64,000 nucleotides of DNA from positions 79,632 through 143,631 of the forward strand of contig NZ_KQ948432.1 of the NCBI RefSeq assembly GCF_001514065.1, in the 5' to 3' direction. Both the position numbers and the translations under genes were made by a program. Shown here one piece after another: positions 17,672 to 26,205 of this stretch (the first letter of the stretch is position 1; every line of letters starts with the position of its first letter). This DNA comes from Streptomyces antibioticus. GTDB taxonomy: Bacteria; Actinomycetota; Actinomycetes; Streptomycetales; Streptomycetaceae. The notes beneath the pieces were generated by a model, which had not been told where the DNA came from, did not search any database, and was given only the letters and a program-made list of their open reading frames with translations.

Positions 17672-17951
17672 TCAGGGCAGCTTCCCGTATTCTTCTGCCC
17701 GCTCTTCTCCGACCTAAACGCAAAGATTTTGCGAACGCCAAGCGGGGTAATTCGGGCAGATCTCGTGGGGGTTACATGGGTGTGACGCGTTACACAGCTC
17801 GACCGTTTTGGGTATTTAGTGCTGGTTATATCGGGGCATATCGCACCCCTCTCGCGCAACCGCACGCGCCCGCGTGATAACACAGCAAGGCGCGTCATGT
17901 AACCCCTCCCGGCCATGCATTTTTCAATTTCCCTCGGTAAATTCAATCTGC
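17672..17951 (+). promoter_or_regulatory. ectA promoter/operator region
   Basis: 280 bases of unusually low GC upstream of ectA. It contains GTGTGACGCGTTACAC at 17780-17795 (palindromic at 14 of 16 positions), and an 11-bp inverted repeat GGGGTTACATG at 17768-17778 with its exact complement at 17896-17906. Between them lie TATTTAG and TTATAT, candidate -10 elements. Repeated GTTAC/GTGAC half-sites resemble the loose GlnR box, and GlnR control of ectABCD has been reported in S. coelicolor; whether it binds here is inference. No Shine-Dalgarno precedes the ectA ATG. Confidence 0.55.
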
Positions 17952-18482
17952 ATGACTGCCTCACCAGCAGACCTGCAAGCCGACCCGCATACCGAACTGC
18001 AAATAGACCGCCCGTCCGTGACGGACGGTGCCGCATTGTGGCGGATAGCGAGGGACTCGAAGGCCCTCGACCTGAACTCGTCGTACAGCTATCTGCTGTG
18101 GTGCCGGGACTTCGCCGCCACCTCGGCCGTCGCGCGGGACGGGCGCGGGGAGCCGGTCGGGTTCGTCACCGGCTATGTGCGGCCCGACCGTCCGCGCACC
18201 CTGCTCATCTGGCAGGTGGCCGTGGACGAGACGCACCGCGGGCGTGGACTCGCGGGCACGCTGCTCGACGGGCTGGCCGCGCGGACCGCCGCCGAGCACC
18301 GGATCACCTCCGTCGAGACCACCATCACGCCGGGCAACACCGCCTCCGAGCGGCTCTTCGCCGCGTTCGCCGAGCGGCACGGCGCGGCGGTGGAGCGCGA
18401 GGTCCTCTTCGACACCCGGCTGTTCCCCGACGGGCCGCACGACCCCGAAGTCCTCTACCGCATCGGTCCCCTCACCCTCTGA
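17952..18482 (+). CDS. ectA: L-2,4-diaminobutyrate N-gamma-acetyltransferase
   Basis: 176 residues from the ATG at 17952; an in-frame ATG at 17874 would add an unlikely Cys-rich leader. It is a GNAT-fold acetyltransferase with the acetyl-CoA loop VDETHRGRGLAGTLL, and the conserved EctA segment LDLNSSYSYLLWCRDF near residue 38. It acetylates diaminobutyrate in the second step of ectoine synthesis. It is first gene of ectABCD; ectB starts 56 bases after its stop. The Shine-Dalgarno is not evident (upstream is CTCGGTAAATTCAATCTGC), so translation may be weak or leaderless. Confidence 0.95.
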   Translation: MTASPADLQADPHTELQIDRPSVTDGAALWRIARDSKALDLNSSYSYLLWCRDFAATSAVARDGRGEPVGFVTGYVRPDRPRTLLIWQVAVDETHRGRGLAGTLLDGLAARTAAEHRITSVETTITPGNTASERLFAAFAERHGAAVEREVLFDTRLFPDGPHDPEVLYRIGPLTL

Positions 18483-18538
18483 CCGCACCGTTGCCGACCC
18501 CCCGCACTCCCCCCACGCCTATCGAGGAGCGATTCTTC

Positions 18539-19810
18539 GTGACCATCACCCAGCCCGACCTCAGCGTCTTCGAGACCCTCGAGTCCGAGGTGCGCAGCTA
18601 CTGCCGCGGCTGGCCCACCGTCTTCGACCGCGCGCACGGCAGCCGTATGTACGACGAGGACGGCCACGAGTACCTGGACTTCTTCGCCGGGGCCGGTTCG
18701 CTGAACTACGGCCACAACAACCCCGTGCTGAAACGAGCGTTGATCGACTACCTGGAGCGGGACGGCGTCACGCACGGGCTCGACATGTCGACCAGTGCGA
18801 AGCGGGCCTTCCTGCAGACCTTCCAGGACCTGGTGCTGCGGCCGCGCGATCTGCCGTACAAGGTCATGTTCCCGGGGCCGACGGGCACCAACGCCGTGGA
18901 GGCCGCGCTCAAGCTGGCCCGGAAGGTGAAGGGGCGCGAGGCGATCGTGTCGTTCACCAACGCCTTCCACGGGATGTCCCTGGGGTCCCTCGCCGTGACC
19001 GGCAACGCCTTCAAGCGGGCCGGGGCCGGGATACCGCTGGTGCACGGTACGCCCATGCCGTTCGACAACTACTTCGAAGGGACCGTGCCCGACTTCCTGT
19101 GGTTCGAGCGGCTCCTGGAGGACCAGGGCTCCGGGCTCAACAAGCCCGCCGCGGTGATCGTCGAGACCGTGCAGGGCGAGGGCGGCATCAACGTCGCCCG
19201 GCCCGAATGGCTGCGCGCGCTCAAGGAGTTGTGCGAGCGGCAGGACATGCTGCTCATCGTCGACGACATCCAGATGGGCTGCGGGCGCACCGGCGCGTTC
19301 TTCTCCTTCGAGGAGGCCGGCATCACGCCCGACATCGTCACCGTCTCCAAGTCCATCAGCGGCTACGGGCTGCCGATGTCGCTGTGCCTGTTCAAGCCCG
19401 AGCTGGACATCTGGGAGCCCGGCGAGCACAACGGCACGTTCCGCGGCAACAACCCCGCGTTCGTCACCGCGACCGCGGCCCTGGAGATGTACTGGGCCGA
19501 CGGGTCGGCGATGGAGAAGCAGACCCGGGCACGTGGCGAACAGGTCGAGCAGGGGCTCATCTCCATCACGGAGGAGAACCTCGCCGATGTGCGGGAGTAC
19601 CGGGGCCGGGGTCTGGTGTGGGGCCTGGAGTTCCATGACAAGGCGCGGGCCGGACGGGTCGCCGCGCGCGCCTTCGAACTCGGGCTGCTCATCGAGACGT
19701 CGGGTCCGGAGAGCGAGGTCGTGAAGCTGCTCCCGGCGCTCACCATCACCCCGGACGAGCTGGACGAGGGCCTGAGCGTCCTCGCCCGTGCCGTGCGCGA
19801 GACCGCCTGA
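18539..19810 (+). CDS. ectB: Diaminobutyrate-2-oxoglutarate transaminase
   Basis: 423 residues from the GTG at 18539, preceded by GAGGAGCG. It is a class III aminotransferase: [17 protein letters not shown] binds the PLP phosphate, [13 protein letters not shown] carries the ring-contacting Asp, and VSKSISGYG contains the Schiff-base lysine. It makes L-2,4-diaminobutyrate from aspartate semialdehyde with glutamate as amino donor, the first ectoine-committed step. Length is typical for EctB (about 420). Placed between ectA and ectC in the standard operon order. Confidence 0.97.
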   Translation: MTITQPDLSVFETLESEVRSYCRGWPTVFDRAHGSRMYDEDGHEYLDFFAGAGSLNYGHNNPVLKRALIDYLERDGVTHGLDMSTSAKRAFLQTFQDLVLRPRDLPYKVMFPGPTGTNAVEAALKLARKVKGREAIVSFTNAFHGMSLGSLAVTGNAFKRAGAGIPLVHGTPMPFDNYFEGTVPDFLWFERLLEDQGSGLNKPAAVIVETVQGEGGINVARPEWLRALKELCERQDMLLIVDDIQMGCGRTGAFFSFEEAGITPDIVTVSKSISGYGLPMSLCLFKPELDIWEPGEHNGTFRGNNPAFVTATAALEMYWADGSAMEKQTRARGEQVEQGLISITEENLADVREYRGRGLVWGLEFHDKARAGRVAARAFELGLLIETSGPESEVVKLLPALTITPDELDEGLSVLARAVRETA

Positions 19811-19854
19811 GAACCCCTGCCCGAAACCACCCGAGAAGAGGAGCTGTTCAGCAC

Positions 19855-20253
19855 GTGATCGTCCGATCGTTCAAGGACATAGAGGGCACCGACCGCCATG
19901 TGAGGTCGGCGTCCGGCACCTGGGAGAGCAAGCGGATCGTGCTCGCCAAGGAGAGGGTCGGGTTCTCCCTCCACGAGACGATCCTGTACGCGGGTACGGA
20001 GACGTCGATGTGGTACGCGAACCACATCGAGGCCGTCGTCTGCGTCGAGGGCGAGGCCGAGCTGACCGACGACGAGACCGGGCGGACGTACACGATCACG
20101 CCCGGGACCATGTACCTCCTCGACGGTCACGAGCGGCACACGATGCGGATCAAGGAGGACTTCCGCTGCATCTGTGTGTTCAACCCGCCCGTGACCGGCC
20201 GGGAGGACCACGACGAGAACGGGGTCTACCCGTTGCTGACCGAGGAGGGCTGA
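19855..20253 (+). CDS. ectC: L-ectoine synthase
   Basis: 132 residues from the GTG at 19855 with GAAGAGGAG upstream. It is a small cupin: [16 protein letters not shown] at the start, [18 protein letters not shown] and [14 protein letters not shown] supply the conserved metal-binding cupin residues. It closes N-gamma-acetyl-diaminobutyrate to ectoine. Length and motifs match EctC fully. It lies 44 bases after ectB and 5 bases before ectD. Confidence 0.97.
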   Translation: MIVRSFKDIEGTDRHVRSASGTWESKRIVLAKERVGFSLHETILYAGTETSMWYANHIEAVVCVEGEAELTDDETGRTYTITPGTMYLLDGHERHTMRIKEDFRCICVFNPPVTGREDHDENGVYPLLTEEG

Positions 20254-20258
20254 GCCAG

Positions 20259-21146
20259 ATGACCACCATCACCGATCTGTACCCGAGCCGAGGCGCCGCC
20301 GAGGTCACCGTCCCGCGTCAGGACCCCGTCGTCTGGGGCTCTCCGGACACCCCCGGCCCGATCTCCTCCATCGACCTCCAGGGGTACGAGCGGGACGGCT
20401 TCCTCGCCATCGAGGAACTGATCTCCGAGGACGAAGTGGCCGTCTACCGGCAGGAGTTGGAGCGTCTCGTCACCGACCCGGCGATCCGGGAGGACGAGCG
20501 GTCGATCGTCGAGCCGAAGACCAAGGAGATCCGTTCGGTCTTCGAGGTGCACCGGATCAGCGAGGTGTTCGCGAAGCTGGTGCGGGACGAGCGGGTCGTC
20601 GGCCGGGCCCGGCAGATCCTCGGCTCGGACGTCTACGTCCACCAGTCCCGCATCAACGTCAAGCCGGGCTTCGGGGCCAGCGGCTTCTACTGGCACTCGG
20701 ACTTCGAGACCTGGCACGCCGAGGACGGGCTGCCGAACATGCGGACGGTGTCCGTCTCGATCGCGCTGACCGAGAACCACGACACCAACGGCGGGCTCAT
20801 GATCATGCCCGGTTCGCACCGGACCTTCCTCGGGTGCGCGGGGGCCACGCCGACGGACAACTACAAGAAGTCGCTCCAGATGCAGGACGCGGGCACGCCG
20901 TCGGACGAGGCGCTGACCAAGATGGCGAGCGAGTACGGCATCAAGCTGTTCACCGGCAGGGCCGGTTCGGCGACCTGGTTCGACTGCAACTGCATGCACG
21001 GCTCCGGCGACAACATCACGCCGTTCCCGCGCAGCAACGTCTTCATCGTGTTCAACAGCGTGGAGAACACGGCGGTGGAGCCGTTCGCGGCACCGGTGCG
21101 GCGGCCGGAGTTCATTGGCGCGAGGGACTTCACGCCGGTGCGCTGA
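20259..21146 (+). CDS. ectD: Ectoine hydroxylase
   Basis: 295 residues from the ATG at 20259. It is an Fe(II)/2-oxoglutarate dioxygenase: the facial triad is visible as His and Asp in FYWHSDFETWHAEDG, and the distal His in NCMHGSGDN. The EctD-specific stretch around these ligands is intact. It converts ectoine to 5-hydroxyectoine, a better protectant against heat and desiccation. Last gene of the operon; a perfect 13-bp hairpin with a T-run follows. Confidence 0.96.
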   Translation: MTTITDLYPSRGAAEVTVPRQDPVVWGSPDTPGPISSIDLQGYERDGFLAIEELISEDEVAVYRQELERLVTDPAIREDERSIVEPKTKEIRSVFEVHRISEVFAKLVRDERVVGRARQILGSDVYVHQSRINVKPGFGASGFYWHSDFETWHAEDGLPNMRTVSVSIALTENHDTNGGLMIMPGSHRTFLGCAGATPTDNYKKSLQMQDAGTPSDEALTKMASEYGIKLFTGRAGSATWFDCNCMHGSGDNITPFPRSNVFIVFNSVENTAVEPFAAPVRRPEFIGARDFTPVR

Positions 21147-21172
21147 TCGCCCCTATAAAGGTCACCACTGCT

Positions 21173-21207
21173 CCGACGACGCGGCTCCGGCCGCGTCGTC
21201 GGCGTTT
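21173..21207 (+). terminator. Strong intrinsic terminator of ectABCD
   Basis: A perfect 13-bp stem (21173-21185 with 21190-21202) around a TCCG tetraloop, followed by CGTTTT. It starts 27 bases after the ectD stop and separates it from the convergent aminotransferase gene. Confidence 0.85.
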
Positions 21208-22257
21208 TCAGGACGCCAGCGCGTCCAGCAGCCGGTCGACGTCGTCGGCCGTGTTGTACAGGTGGAACGCCGTGCGCAAGTTGCCCGCCCGGTTGGAGAG
21301 TTCGATCCCGGCCGCGCTCAACTCGCCCTGGCGGTCGCCGAGTCCGGGGACGGAGACGATCGGGGAGCCCGGGGACGGGACAGGGGCGTGCCCCAGTGCG
21401 GCGAGGCCGGTGCGGAAGCGGTCGGCGAGGGCGAGGTCGTGGGCGCGGACGGTGTCCACGCCGAGTTCCGCGAGGAGTTCGAGGGAGCGCCGGGCGCCCG
21501 CGTAGGAGAACAGGGCCGGGCTCTCGTCGAACCGGCGTGCCGAGTGGGCGAGTTCGTCGATGGGGCCGTAACACGCGTCCCAGGGCCGCTCCCCCGCCAC
21601 CCAGCCGGCGAACAGCGGGGTGAGTCCGCCGAGGTCCTCCGGGACGACGAGGAAGGCCACGCCCCGCGGGCAGAGGAGCCATTTGAAGCCGACGGAGACG
21701 GAGTAGTCCTGGGCGTCCGCGTCGAAGTCCAGCCAGCCGGTGGCCTGAGAGGCGTCGACGAAGGTGCGCGCGCCGTGCTGCCGCGCGGCCTCGCGGATCG
21801 CGGCCAGGTCGGCGATCCGGCCGTCGGCGGACTGCGCGGCGCTGACCGCGACCAGGGCGGTGCCGGGGCGGACGGACTCGGCGAGCCGTTCCAGCGGGAC
21901 GCTGCGCACCTTGAGGTCGGCGCGGATGTGGAAGGGGTTCACCAGCGAGCTGAAGTCGCCCTCGGCGGTGAGGACTTCGGCGCCCTCAGGGAGGGAGGCG
22001 GCGATCAGGCCGCTGTGGACGGCGACCGAGGCGCCGGCCGCGACGCGGCTGCGGGGCACGCCGACGAGGCGGGCGTACGCGGTGCGGCTCGCCTCGACGT
22101 CCCCGAACATGTCGGTGGGGTCGCCGGCGGCGGACGACTCCACGGCCACGCGCATCGCGGTCACGGCGCGGGCCGGGAGCAGACCGGTGCTCGCGGTGTT
22201 GAGGTAGGTGTTCTTCGGGGCGAACTCGGCACGGACGAGGCTCTCGAAGGTCTCCAT
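21208..22257 (-). CDS. Class V aminotransferase / cysteine-desulfurase-fold PLP protein
   Basis: 349 residues from the ATG at 22257; an ATG at 22293 lacks any ribosome-binding site. It is a fold-type I PLP enzyme with FVDASQATGWLDFD (cofactor Asp) and the Schiff-base lysine in VGFKWLLCPRG, closest in style to the kynureninase/selenocysteine-lyase branch of class V. No desulfurase active-site Cys loop is evident. The gene points toward ectD and is widely found next to ectoine clusters in Streptomyces, but I know no demonstrated link. The substrate is unknown. Confidence 0.82.
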   Translation of the reverse strand: METFESLVRAEFAPKNTYLNTASTGLLPARAVTAMRVAVESSAAGDPTDMFGDVEASRTAYARLVGVPRSRVAAGASVAVHSGLIAASLPEGAEVLTAEGDFSSLVNPFHIRADLKVRSVPLERLAESVRPGTALVAVSAAQSADGRIADLAAIREAARQHGARTFVDASQATGWLDFDADAQDYSVSVGFKWLLCPRGVAFLVVPEDLGGLTPLFAGWVAGERPWDACYGPIDELAHSARRFDESPALFSYAGARRSLELLAELGVDTVRAHDLALADRFRTGLAALGHAPVPSPGSPIVSVPGLGDRQGELSAAGIELSNRAGNLRTAFHLYNTADDVDRLLDALAS

Positions 22258-22354
22258 GGATCCACTGTGGGACCCCGGGAACCTCCCGTCCATTGCCGAT
22301 TTTTACGTGGATTTCCTAAGCAGCGCTTATATATCCGCCCCGACCTGCGGTTCT

Positions 22355-23071
22355 CTACCGCTGCGGGACCGCGCAGCCGTCGGGGCCGCAGGCGTCGGCG
22401 TCGCCCTGGTCGAGGAGCTGGAGCGGGGAGCGCTCGCCCCAGGCCTGGGTCAGCGCCTGGGTGAAGACCTCGGCGGGCTGGGCGCCGGAGACGCCGTACT
22501 TGCGGTCGAGGACGAAGAAGGGCACGCCGTTCGCGCCGAGCTCGGCGGCCTCGCGCTCGTCGGCGCGGACGTCGTCGGCGTAGGCGGTGGGGTCGGCGAG
22601 GACCTTGCGGACGTCGGCCTCGTCGAGACCGGCGCCGACGGCCAGCTCCACGAGTCGCTCGTCGCCCTCGGTGAAGACGGAGCGCTCCTCGGCGAAGTTG
22701 GCCCGGTAGAAGGCCTGGATGAGCTCGTTCTGCTTGCCGTGCTCCTTGGCGAGGTGGAGCAGGCGGTGCATGTCGAAGGTGTTGCCGTGGTCGCGGTCGC
22801 GGGTGCGGTAGTCCAGGCCCTCGGCGGCGGCCTGGGCGCCGAGGTTCTCCTCGCCGGCCTGGGCCTGGGCCTCGCTCATGCCGTACTTCTTGGTGAGCAT
22901 CTTGATCACGGGCTGGACGTCGCCCTTGGCGCGCCCGGGGTCCAGCTCGAAGGAGCGGTGCACCACCTCGACGCCGTCACGGTGCGGGAAGGCCTCCAGC
23001 GCCTTCTCGAAGCGGGCCTTGCCCACGTAGCACCAGGGGCAGGCGATGTCGCTCCAGATCTCGACGCGCAT
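22355..23071 (-). CDS. DsbA/FrnE-family thiol oxidoreductase
   Basis: 238 residues. It has a thioredoxin fold with a large helical insert; the redox motif CPWC is in WSDIACPWCYVGK at about residues 11-14, and the cis-Pro region is GVPFFVLDRK near 182. This is the cytoplasmic FrnE / 2-hydroxychromene-2-carboxylate isomerase-like group (no signal peptide), linked to polyketide maturation and oxidative stress in other organisms. A TGAACGTTCA palindrome lies about 60 bases upstream of its start. Confidence 0.88.
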   Translation of the reverse strand: MRVEIWSDIACPWCYVGKARFEKALEAFPHRDGVEVVHRSFELDPGRAKGDVQPVIKMLTKKYGMSEAQAQAGEENLGAQAAAEGLDYRTRDRDHGNTFDMHRLLHLAKEHGKQNELIQAFYRANFAEERSVFTEGDERLVELAVGAGLDEADVRKVLADPTAYADDVRADEREAAELGANGVPFFVLDRKYGVSGAQPAEVFTQALTQAWGERSPLQLLDQGDADACGPDGCAVPQR

Positions 23072-23127
23072 GTTCTCGGCTCTCTCCAGGTCGGGGGTGC
23101 GGAGGCTTCCTCCGGGTCGTCAGTCGG

Positions 23128-23176
23128 TGAACGTTCAAGCAGCGGGGTTCATTCCCGGGCGGTTTCATTCCCGGGC
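23128..23176. promoter_or_regulatory. Candidate operator and direct repeats upstream of the FrnE-like gene
   Basis: A perfect 10-bp palindrome TGAACGTTCA at 23128-23137 is followed by two copies of TTCATTCCCGGGC (23148-23160 and 23164-23176, 16-base period). They lie between the FrnE-like gene and the end of the GlxA-type regulator gene. Confidence 0.4.
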
Positions 23177-23178
23177 CC

Positions 23179-24141
23179 TTAGGCGACCACGTCGGCTCCC
23201 AGGCGGCTGAACTGTGTGCGGTACGCCGTCGGTGTCAGGCCCGTGCGGCGGACCAGGTGGGTGCGGAGGGAGTCCGCGGTGCCCAGGCCGCTGGCGGTGG
23301 CCACCTGGTCCATGGGGAGGGTCGTGGTCTCCAGGAGTTCCTTCGCGCGCTCTATGCGCTGGTGGAGGAGCCACTGGAGGGGGCTCACCCCGCTCTCGGC
23401 GTGGAAGCGGCGGGTGAGGGTGCGCACCGACACGCCTGCGTGGCGGGCCAGGTCCGTCAGGGTGAGGGGCTTGTCGAGGTTGCGCATGGCCCAGCCCCGG
23501 GTGTCGGCACAGGCCGTGCCGCGTTCGGGCGGGAGGGGGGTCTGGGTGAACTGGGTCTGGCCGCCGGGGCGGACAGGGGCCACCAGGGCCAGGCGGGCCA
23601 CCTCGTTGGCGACGGCCGCGCCGTAGTCGGTGCGGATCATGTGCAGGCACATGTCGATGCCGGCCGCGTAGCCGGAGGAGGTGAGGATCTGGCCGTCCTC
23701 GACGTAGAGGACGTCACCCTTGAGGTCGAGCGCCGGGTAGCGGTCCCGCAGCTCGTCCGCCAGCTGCCAGTAGGTCGTCGCGCTGCGGCCCTCCAGCAGG
23801 CCCGCCTCGGCCAGCACGAAGGCGCCGCTGCAGATGGAGGTGACCCGCTTGCCGGCGGCGGCCGCGGAGCGGACGGCGGCGACCGTGCGGGCGTCCGGGG
23901 CGTACTGCTCCCCGGTACCGGCGACCAGCACGGTGTCGGCGGTCTCCACGGCGTCGAGGGCGCGAGGGACGTGCAGGTCGAGGCCGCCGGTCGTGGTGAC
24001 GGGGCCCGGGTCCGGGGTGCAGACGGTGACCTCGTAGCCGGGCGCCCCGTCGATCTCCACCTTCGCGAACAGCAGTTCCGGGATGGCGAGGTTGAACATC
24101 GAGACCGGCGACGGCGCGATGACGACGATGCGGTGCGGCAT
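23179..24141 (-). CDS. GlxA-family AraC-type regulator (DJ-1/PfpI plus HTH)
   Basis: 320 residues from the ATG at 24141, which has a near-ideal GGAGGT site 7 bases upstream; longer readings are not needed. The N-terminal half is a DJ-1/PfpI-like domain with TSICSGAFVLAEAGLLEGR (the nucleophile-elbow Cys). The C-terminal half is an AraC/XylS double HTH with LARHAGVSVRTLTRRFHAESG and VATASGLGTADSLRTHL. It is divergent from the MFS exporter gene, with about 70 bases between starts, and probably controls it or itself. Confidence 0.9.
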   Translation of the reverse strand: MPHRIVVIAPSPVSMFNLAIPELLFAKVEIDGAPGYEVTVCTPDPGPVTTTGGLDLHVPRALDAVETADTVLVAGTGEQYAPDARTVAAVRSAAAAGKRVTSICSGAFVLAEAGLLEGRSATTYWQLADELRDRYPALDLKGDVLYVEDGQILTSSGYAAGIDMCLHMIRTDYGAAVANEVARLALVAPVRPGGQTQFTQTPLPPERGTACADTRGWAMRNLDKPLTLTDLARHAGVSVRTLTRRFHAESGVSPLQWLLHQRIERAKELLETTTLPMDQVATASGLGTADSLRTHLVRRTGLTPTAYRTQFSRLGADVVA

Positions 24142-24211
24142 GGCCAGAACCTCCGGGTGCATGGCATTCAGGCCACTACTGTACGACGGGGAAGATCCGC
24201 AAGCTGAGGTC

Positions 24212-25648
24212 ATGCCGAGTCAACAGTCGAGCCATCAGCAACTCCTTGTGCGGCCGGGGGACTCGCCCCCCATGAAGCCCGCGCTCGTCCTCGTCGCGGC
24301 CCTCCTCGGCTTCGCGCTGATCACCCTGGACGCGTCCGTGGTGAACGTGGCCCTCCCCGCCGTCGGCTCCTCGCTGGGCGGCGGCATGAGCGGGTTGCAG
24401 TGGGTGGTGGACGCCTACACCCTCGCCTTCGCCGCCCTGATGCTGTCCACGGGCGCTTTCGCCGACCGGATCGGGTCGAGCCGGGCGTACGCGCTCGGTA
24501 TCGCCCTCTTCACCCTCGCGTCGGCGGCCTGCGGGCTGGCTCCCGACCTGGTGACGCTGATCGGGGCGCGGGTGGTGCAGGGCATCGCGGCCGCCGTCGT
24601 ACTGCCCGCGTCGCTGGCTCTCGTACGGCAGGCCTACGACGATCCCGCACGACGGGCCCGGGCGGTGGCCGTGTGGGCCGCGGGCGGGTCGGCCGCGGTG
24701 GCCCTCGGCCCGGTGGTGGGCGGTGCGCTCACGACGGCCTGGGACTGGCGGGGCATCTTCTTCGTCAATCTGCCGCTGGGAGCGGTGGCGTTGGCGCTGC
24801 TCGTCCGGGCGCCCCGGTCGCGGCCCCGGCCCGCGCCGCTCGATCTGCCGGGTCAGGTGACGGCGGTGGTGACGCTGACCGCGCTGACGTTCGCGGTGAT
24901 CGAGGGCGGCGCAACAGGGCTTGCGGCATTGGCGGTTGCCGTGGTGGCCGGTCTGTTGTTCGTGATGATCGAGCGACGACAGCCGCACCCCGTCGTCCCG
25001 CTCGGGCTCTTCCGCAGCCGGAACATCTCCGTGGCGGTGGCCGCGGGGACGGCGTGCAGTGTGGCCTTCTACGGCGTGGTGTTCGTCTTCTCGCTCTTCT
25101 TCCAGCAGGTCCAGGGGCGTTCGGCGCTCTACGCCGGGCTGCTGTTCCTGCCGATGAGCGCGCTGATCGGGGCGACGAACGTGGTCTCCGGCAAGCTGGC
25201 GGGGCGGTACGGACCACGGCTGCCGATGCTGATCGGGCAGGGCGTGGCGCTCACCGGGCTGCTGCTTCTGCTGTCGGTCGGGGCGGGCACCCCTCCGGTG
25301 CTGGTGGCCCTGCTCCTCGTACCGATGGCCCTCGGCTGTGCCCTGACGGTCCCGCCGCTGACCGCCGTGATGATGGAGGCGGTGCCGGCCGAGCGGGCCG
25401 GCCTCGCGGCCGGGGTCCTCAACTCGGCGCGGCAGGTGGGCGGCGGGCTGGGGATCGCCGTGTTCGGGGCGCTGGTCTCGGGCGGGTTCGTCGCGGGGAT
25501 GCGGGTGAGCCTGGGGATCGGGGCAGCCCTGTTCGCGATGACCTGGCTGTTCAGCTTCCGTCTCGCAGGTCCTGCATCCAGTTGGGGCGGAACTCCAGGT
25601 GGTCGTACGTCACCACGCACCCCTCCCCCATCGGCGACTGGGTCATGA
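24212..25648 (+). CDS. MFS transporter, DHA2-type (14 TM) drug exporter
   Basis: About 478 residues from the ATG at 24212; an ATG at 24272 is the alternative and would begin at the first helix. Signature loops of the 14-helix DHA2 group are visible: LDASVVNVALPAVGSSLG in TM1, LQWVVDAYTLAFAALMLSTGAFADRIGS after TM2, and RVVQGIAAAVVLPASLAL in TM4. It exports small hydrophobic compounds by proton antiport. The C-terminal 25-30 residues are Pro/Ser/Thr-rich and overlap the 3' end of the convergent DUF1349 gene by 98 bases, which is unusual. The GlxA-type regulator is divergent. Confidence 0.87.
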   Translation: MPSQQSSHQQLLVRPGDSPPMKPALVLVAALLGFALITLDASVVNVALPAVGSSLGGGMSGLQWVVDAYTLAFAALMLSTGAFADRIGSSRAYALGIALFTLASAACGLAPDLVTLIGARVVQGIAAAVVLPASLALVRQAYDDPARRARAVAVWAAGGSAAVALGPVVGGALTTAWDWRGIFFVNLPLGAVALALLVRAPRSRPRPAPLDLPGQVTAVVTLTALTFAVIEGGATGLAALAVAVVAGLLFVMIERRQPHPVVPLGLFRSRNISVAVAAGTACSVAFYGVVFVFSLFFQQVQGRSALYAGLLFLPMSALIGATNVVSGKLAGRYGPRLPMLIGQGVALTGLLLLLSVGAGTPPVLVALLLVPMALGCALTVPPLTAVMMEAVPAERAGLAAGVLNSARQVGGGLGIAVFGALVSGGFVAGMRVSLGIGAALFAMTWLFSFRLAGPASSWGGTPGGRTSPRTPPPSATGS

Positions 25649-26159
25649 AGCCGACGAGGGCGGCGCCGGTCTCCTTCTCCTCGCCGAGGGTGAAGAGCCG
25701 GACGAAGGTCCACCGCTTGCCGTCCCGGGAGGCGTGGAAGGCGAACGCCCGCCCGGTCCGGCTCACTCTCAGCCAGACCGAACTGCCGTCGACGGTGAAG
25801 GAGTTGGCGTCGTCGGAGTGCCCCCGGGTGACCACCGTGCAGACGGTGGGCACGTCCGGGGAGTACTCCAGGCAGAGCTTGGCCCAGGCCCGGTCGGCGA
25901 CGTGGACGTAGAGGACGCCGGCGTCGAAGGACGCGCCGAAACCGACGGTGACCCGGGCTATGAGCTGGAAGTCCCCTTCGGGCGCGCCGAGAAGACGCGG
26001 GGCGTCGGAGGCGGGGTCGAGGGCCTCGTCGGTGGGCGGGACGAAGCGGTCCTGCCGCGCGCCCGCCCAACCGGTGAGGACTCCGTCCTCGTACGACCAG
26101 TGGCCGTCGGGGCCGTAAGTCCGCAGGGAGAAGGGAAGTTCAGGAAGTTCCACGTCCAT
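25551..26159 (-). CDS. DUF1349 domain protein
   Basis: 202 residues, almost entirely the DUF1349 beta-sandwich (concanavalin-like), with LIARVTVGFGASFDAGVLYVH, WAKLCLEYSP and WLRVSRTGRAFAFHASRDGKRW typical of the family. No signal peptide, so probably cytoplasmic. The family resembles carbohydrate-binding lectin folds; no function is established. Its start lies 46 bases downstream of the aldehyde dehydrogenase stop on the same strand, so the two may be co-transcribed. Its 3' end overlaps the MFS gene. Confidence 0.85.
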   Translation of the reverse strand: MDVELPELPFSLRTYGPDGHWSYEDGVLTGWAGARQDRFVPPTDEALDPASDAPRLLGAPEGDFQLIARVTVGFGASFDAGVLYVHVADRAWAKLCLEYSPDVPTVCTVVTRGHSDDANSFTVDGSSVWLRVSRTGRAFAFHASRDGKRWTFVRLFTLGEEKETGAALVGFMTQSPMGEGCVVTYDHLEFRPNWMQDLRDGS

Positions 26160-26205
26160 GCTCAGAGTTTCCCAGCTTCCCTTTCCCCGTGCGGCCCCGG
26201 GGGGT

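Noticed and set aside
22294-22354. AT-rich TATATATCC patch between two minus-strand genes
   Set aside because: Probably the promoter of the aminotransferase; no further structure found.
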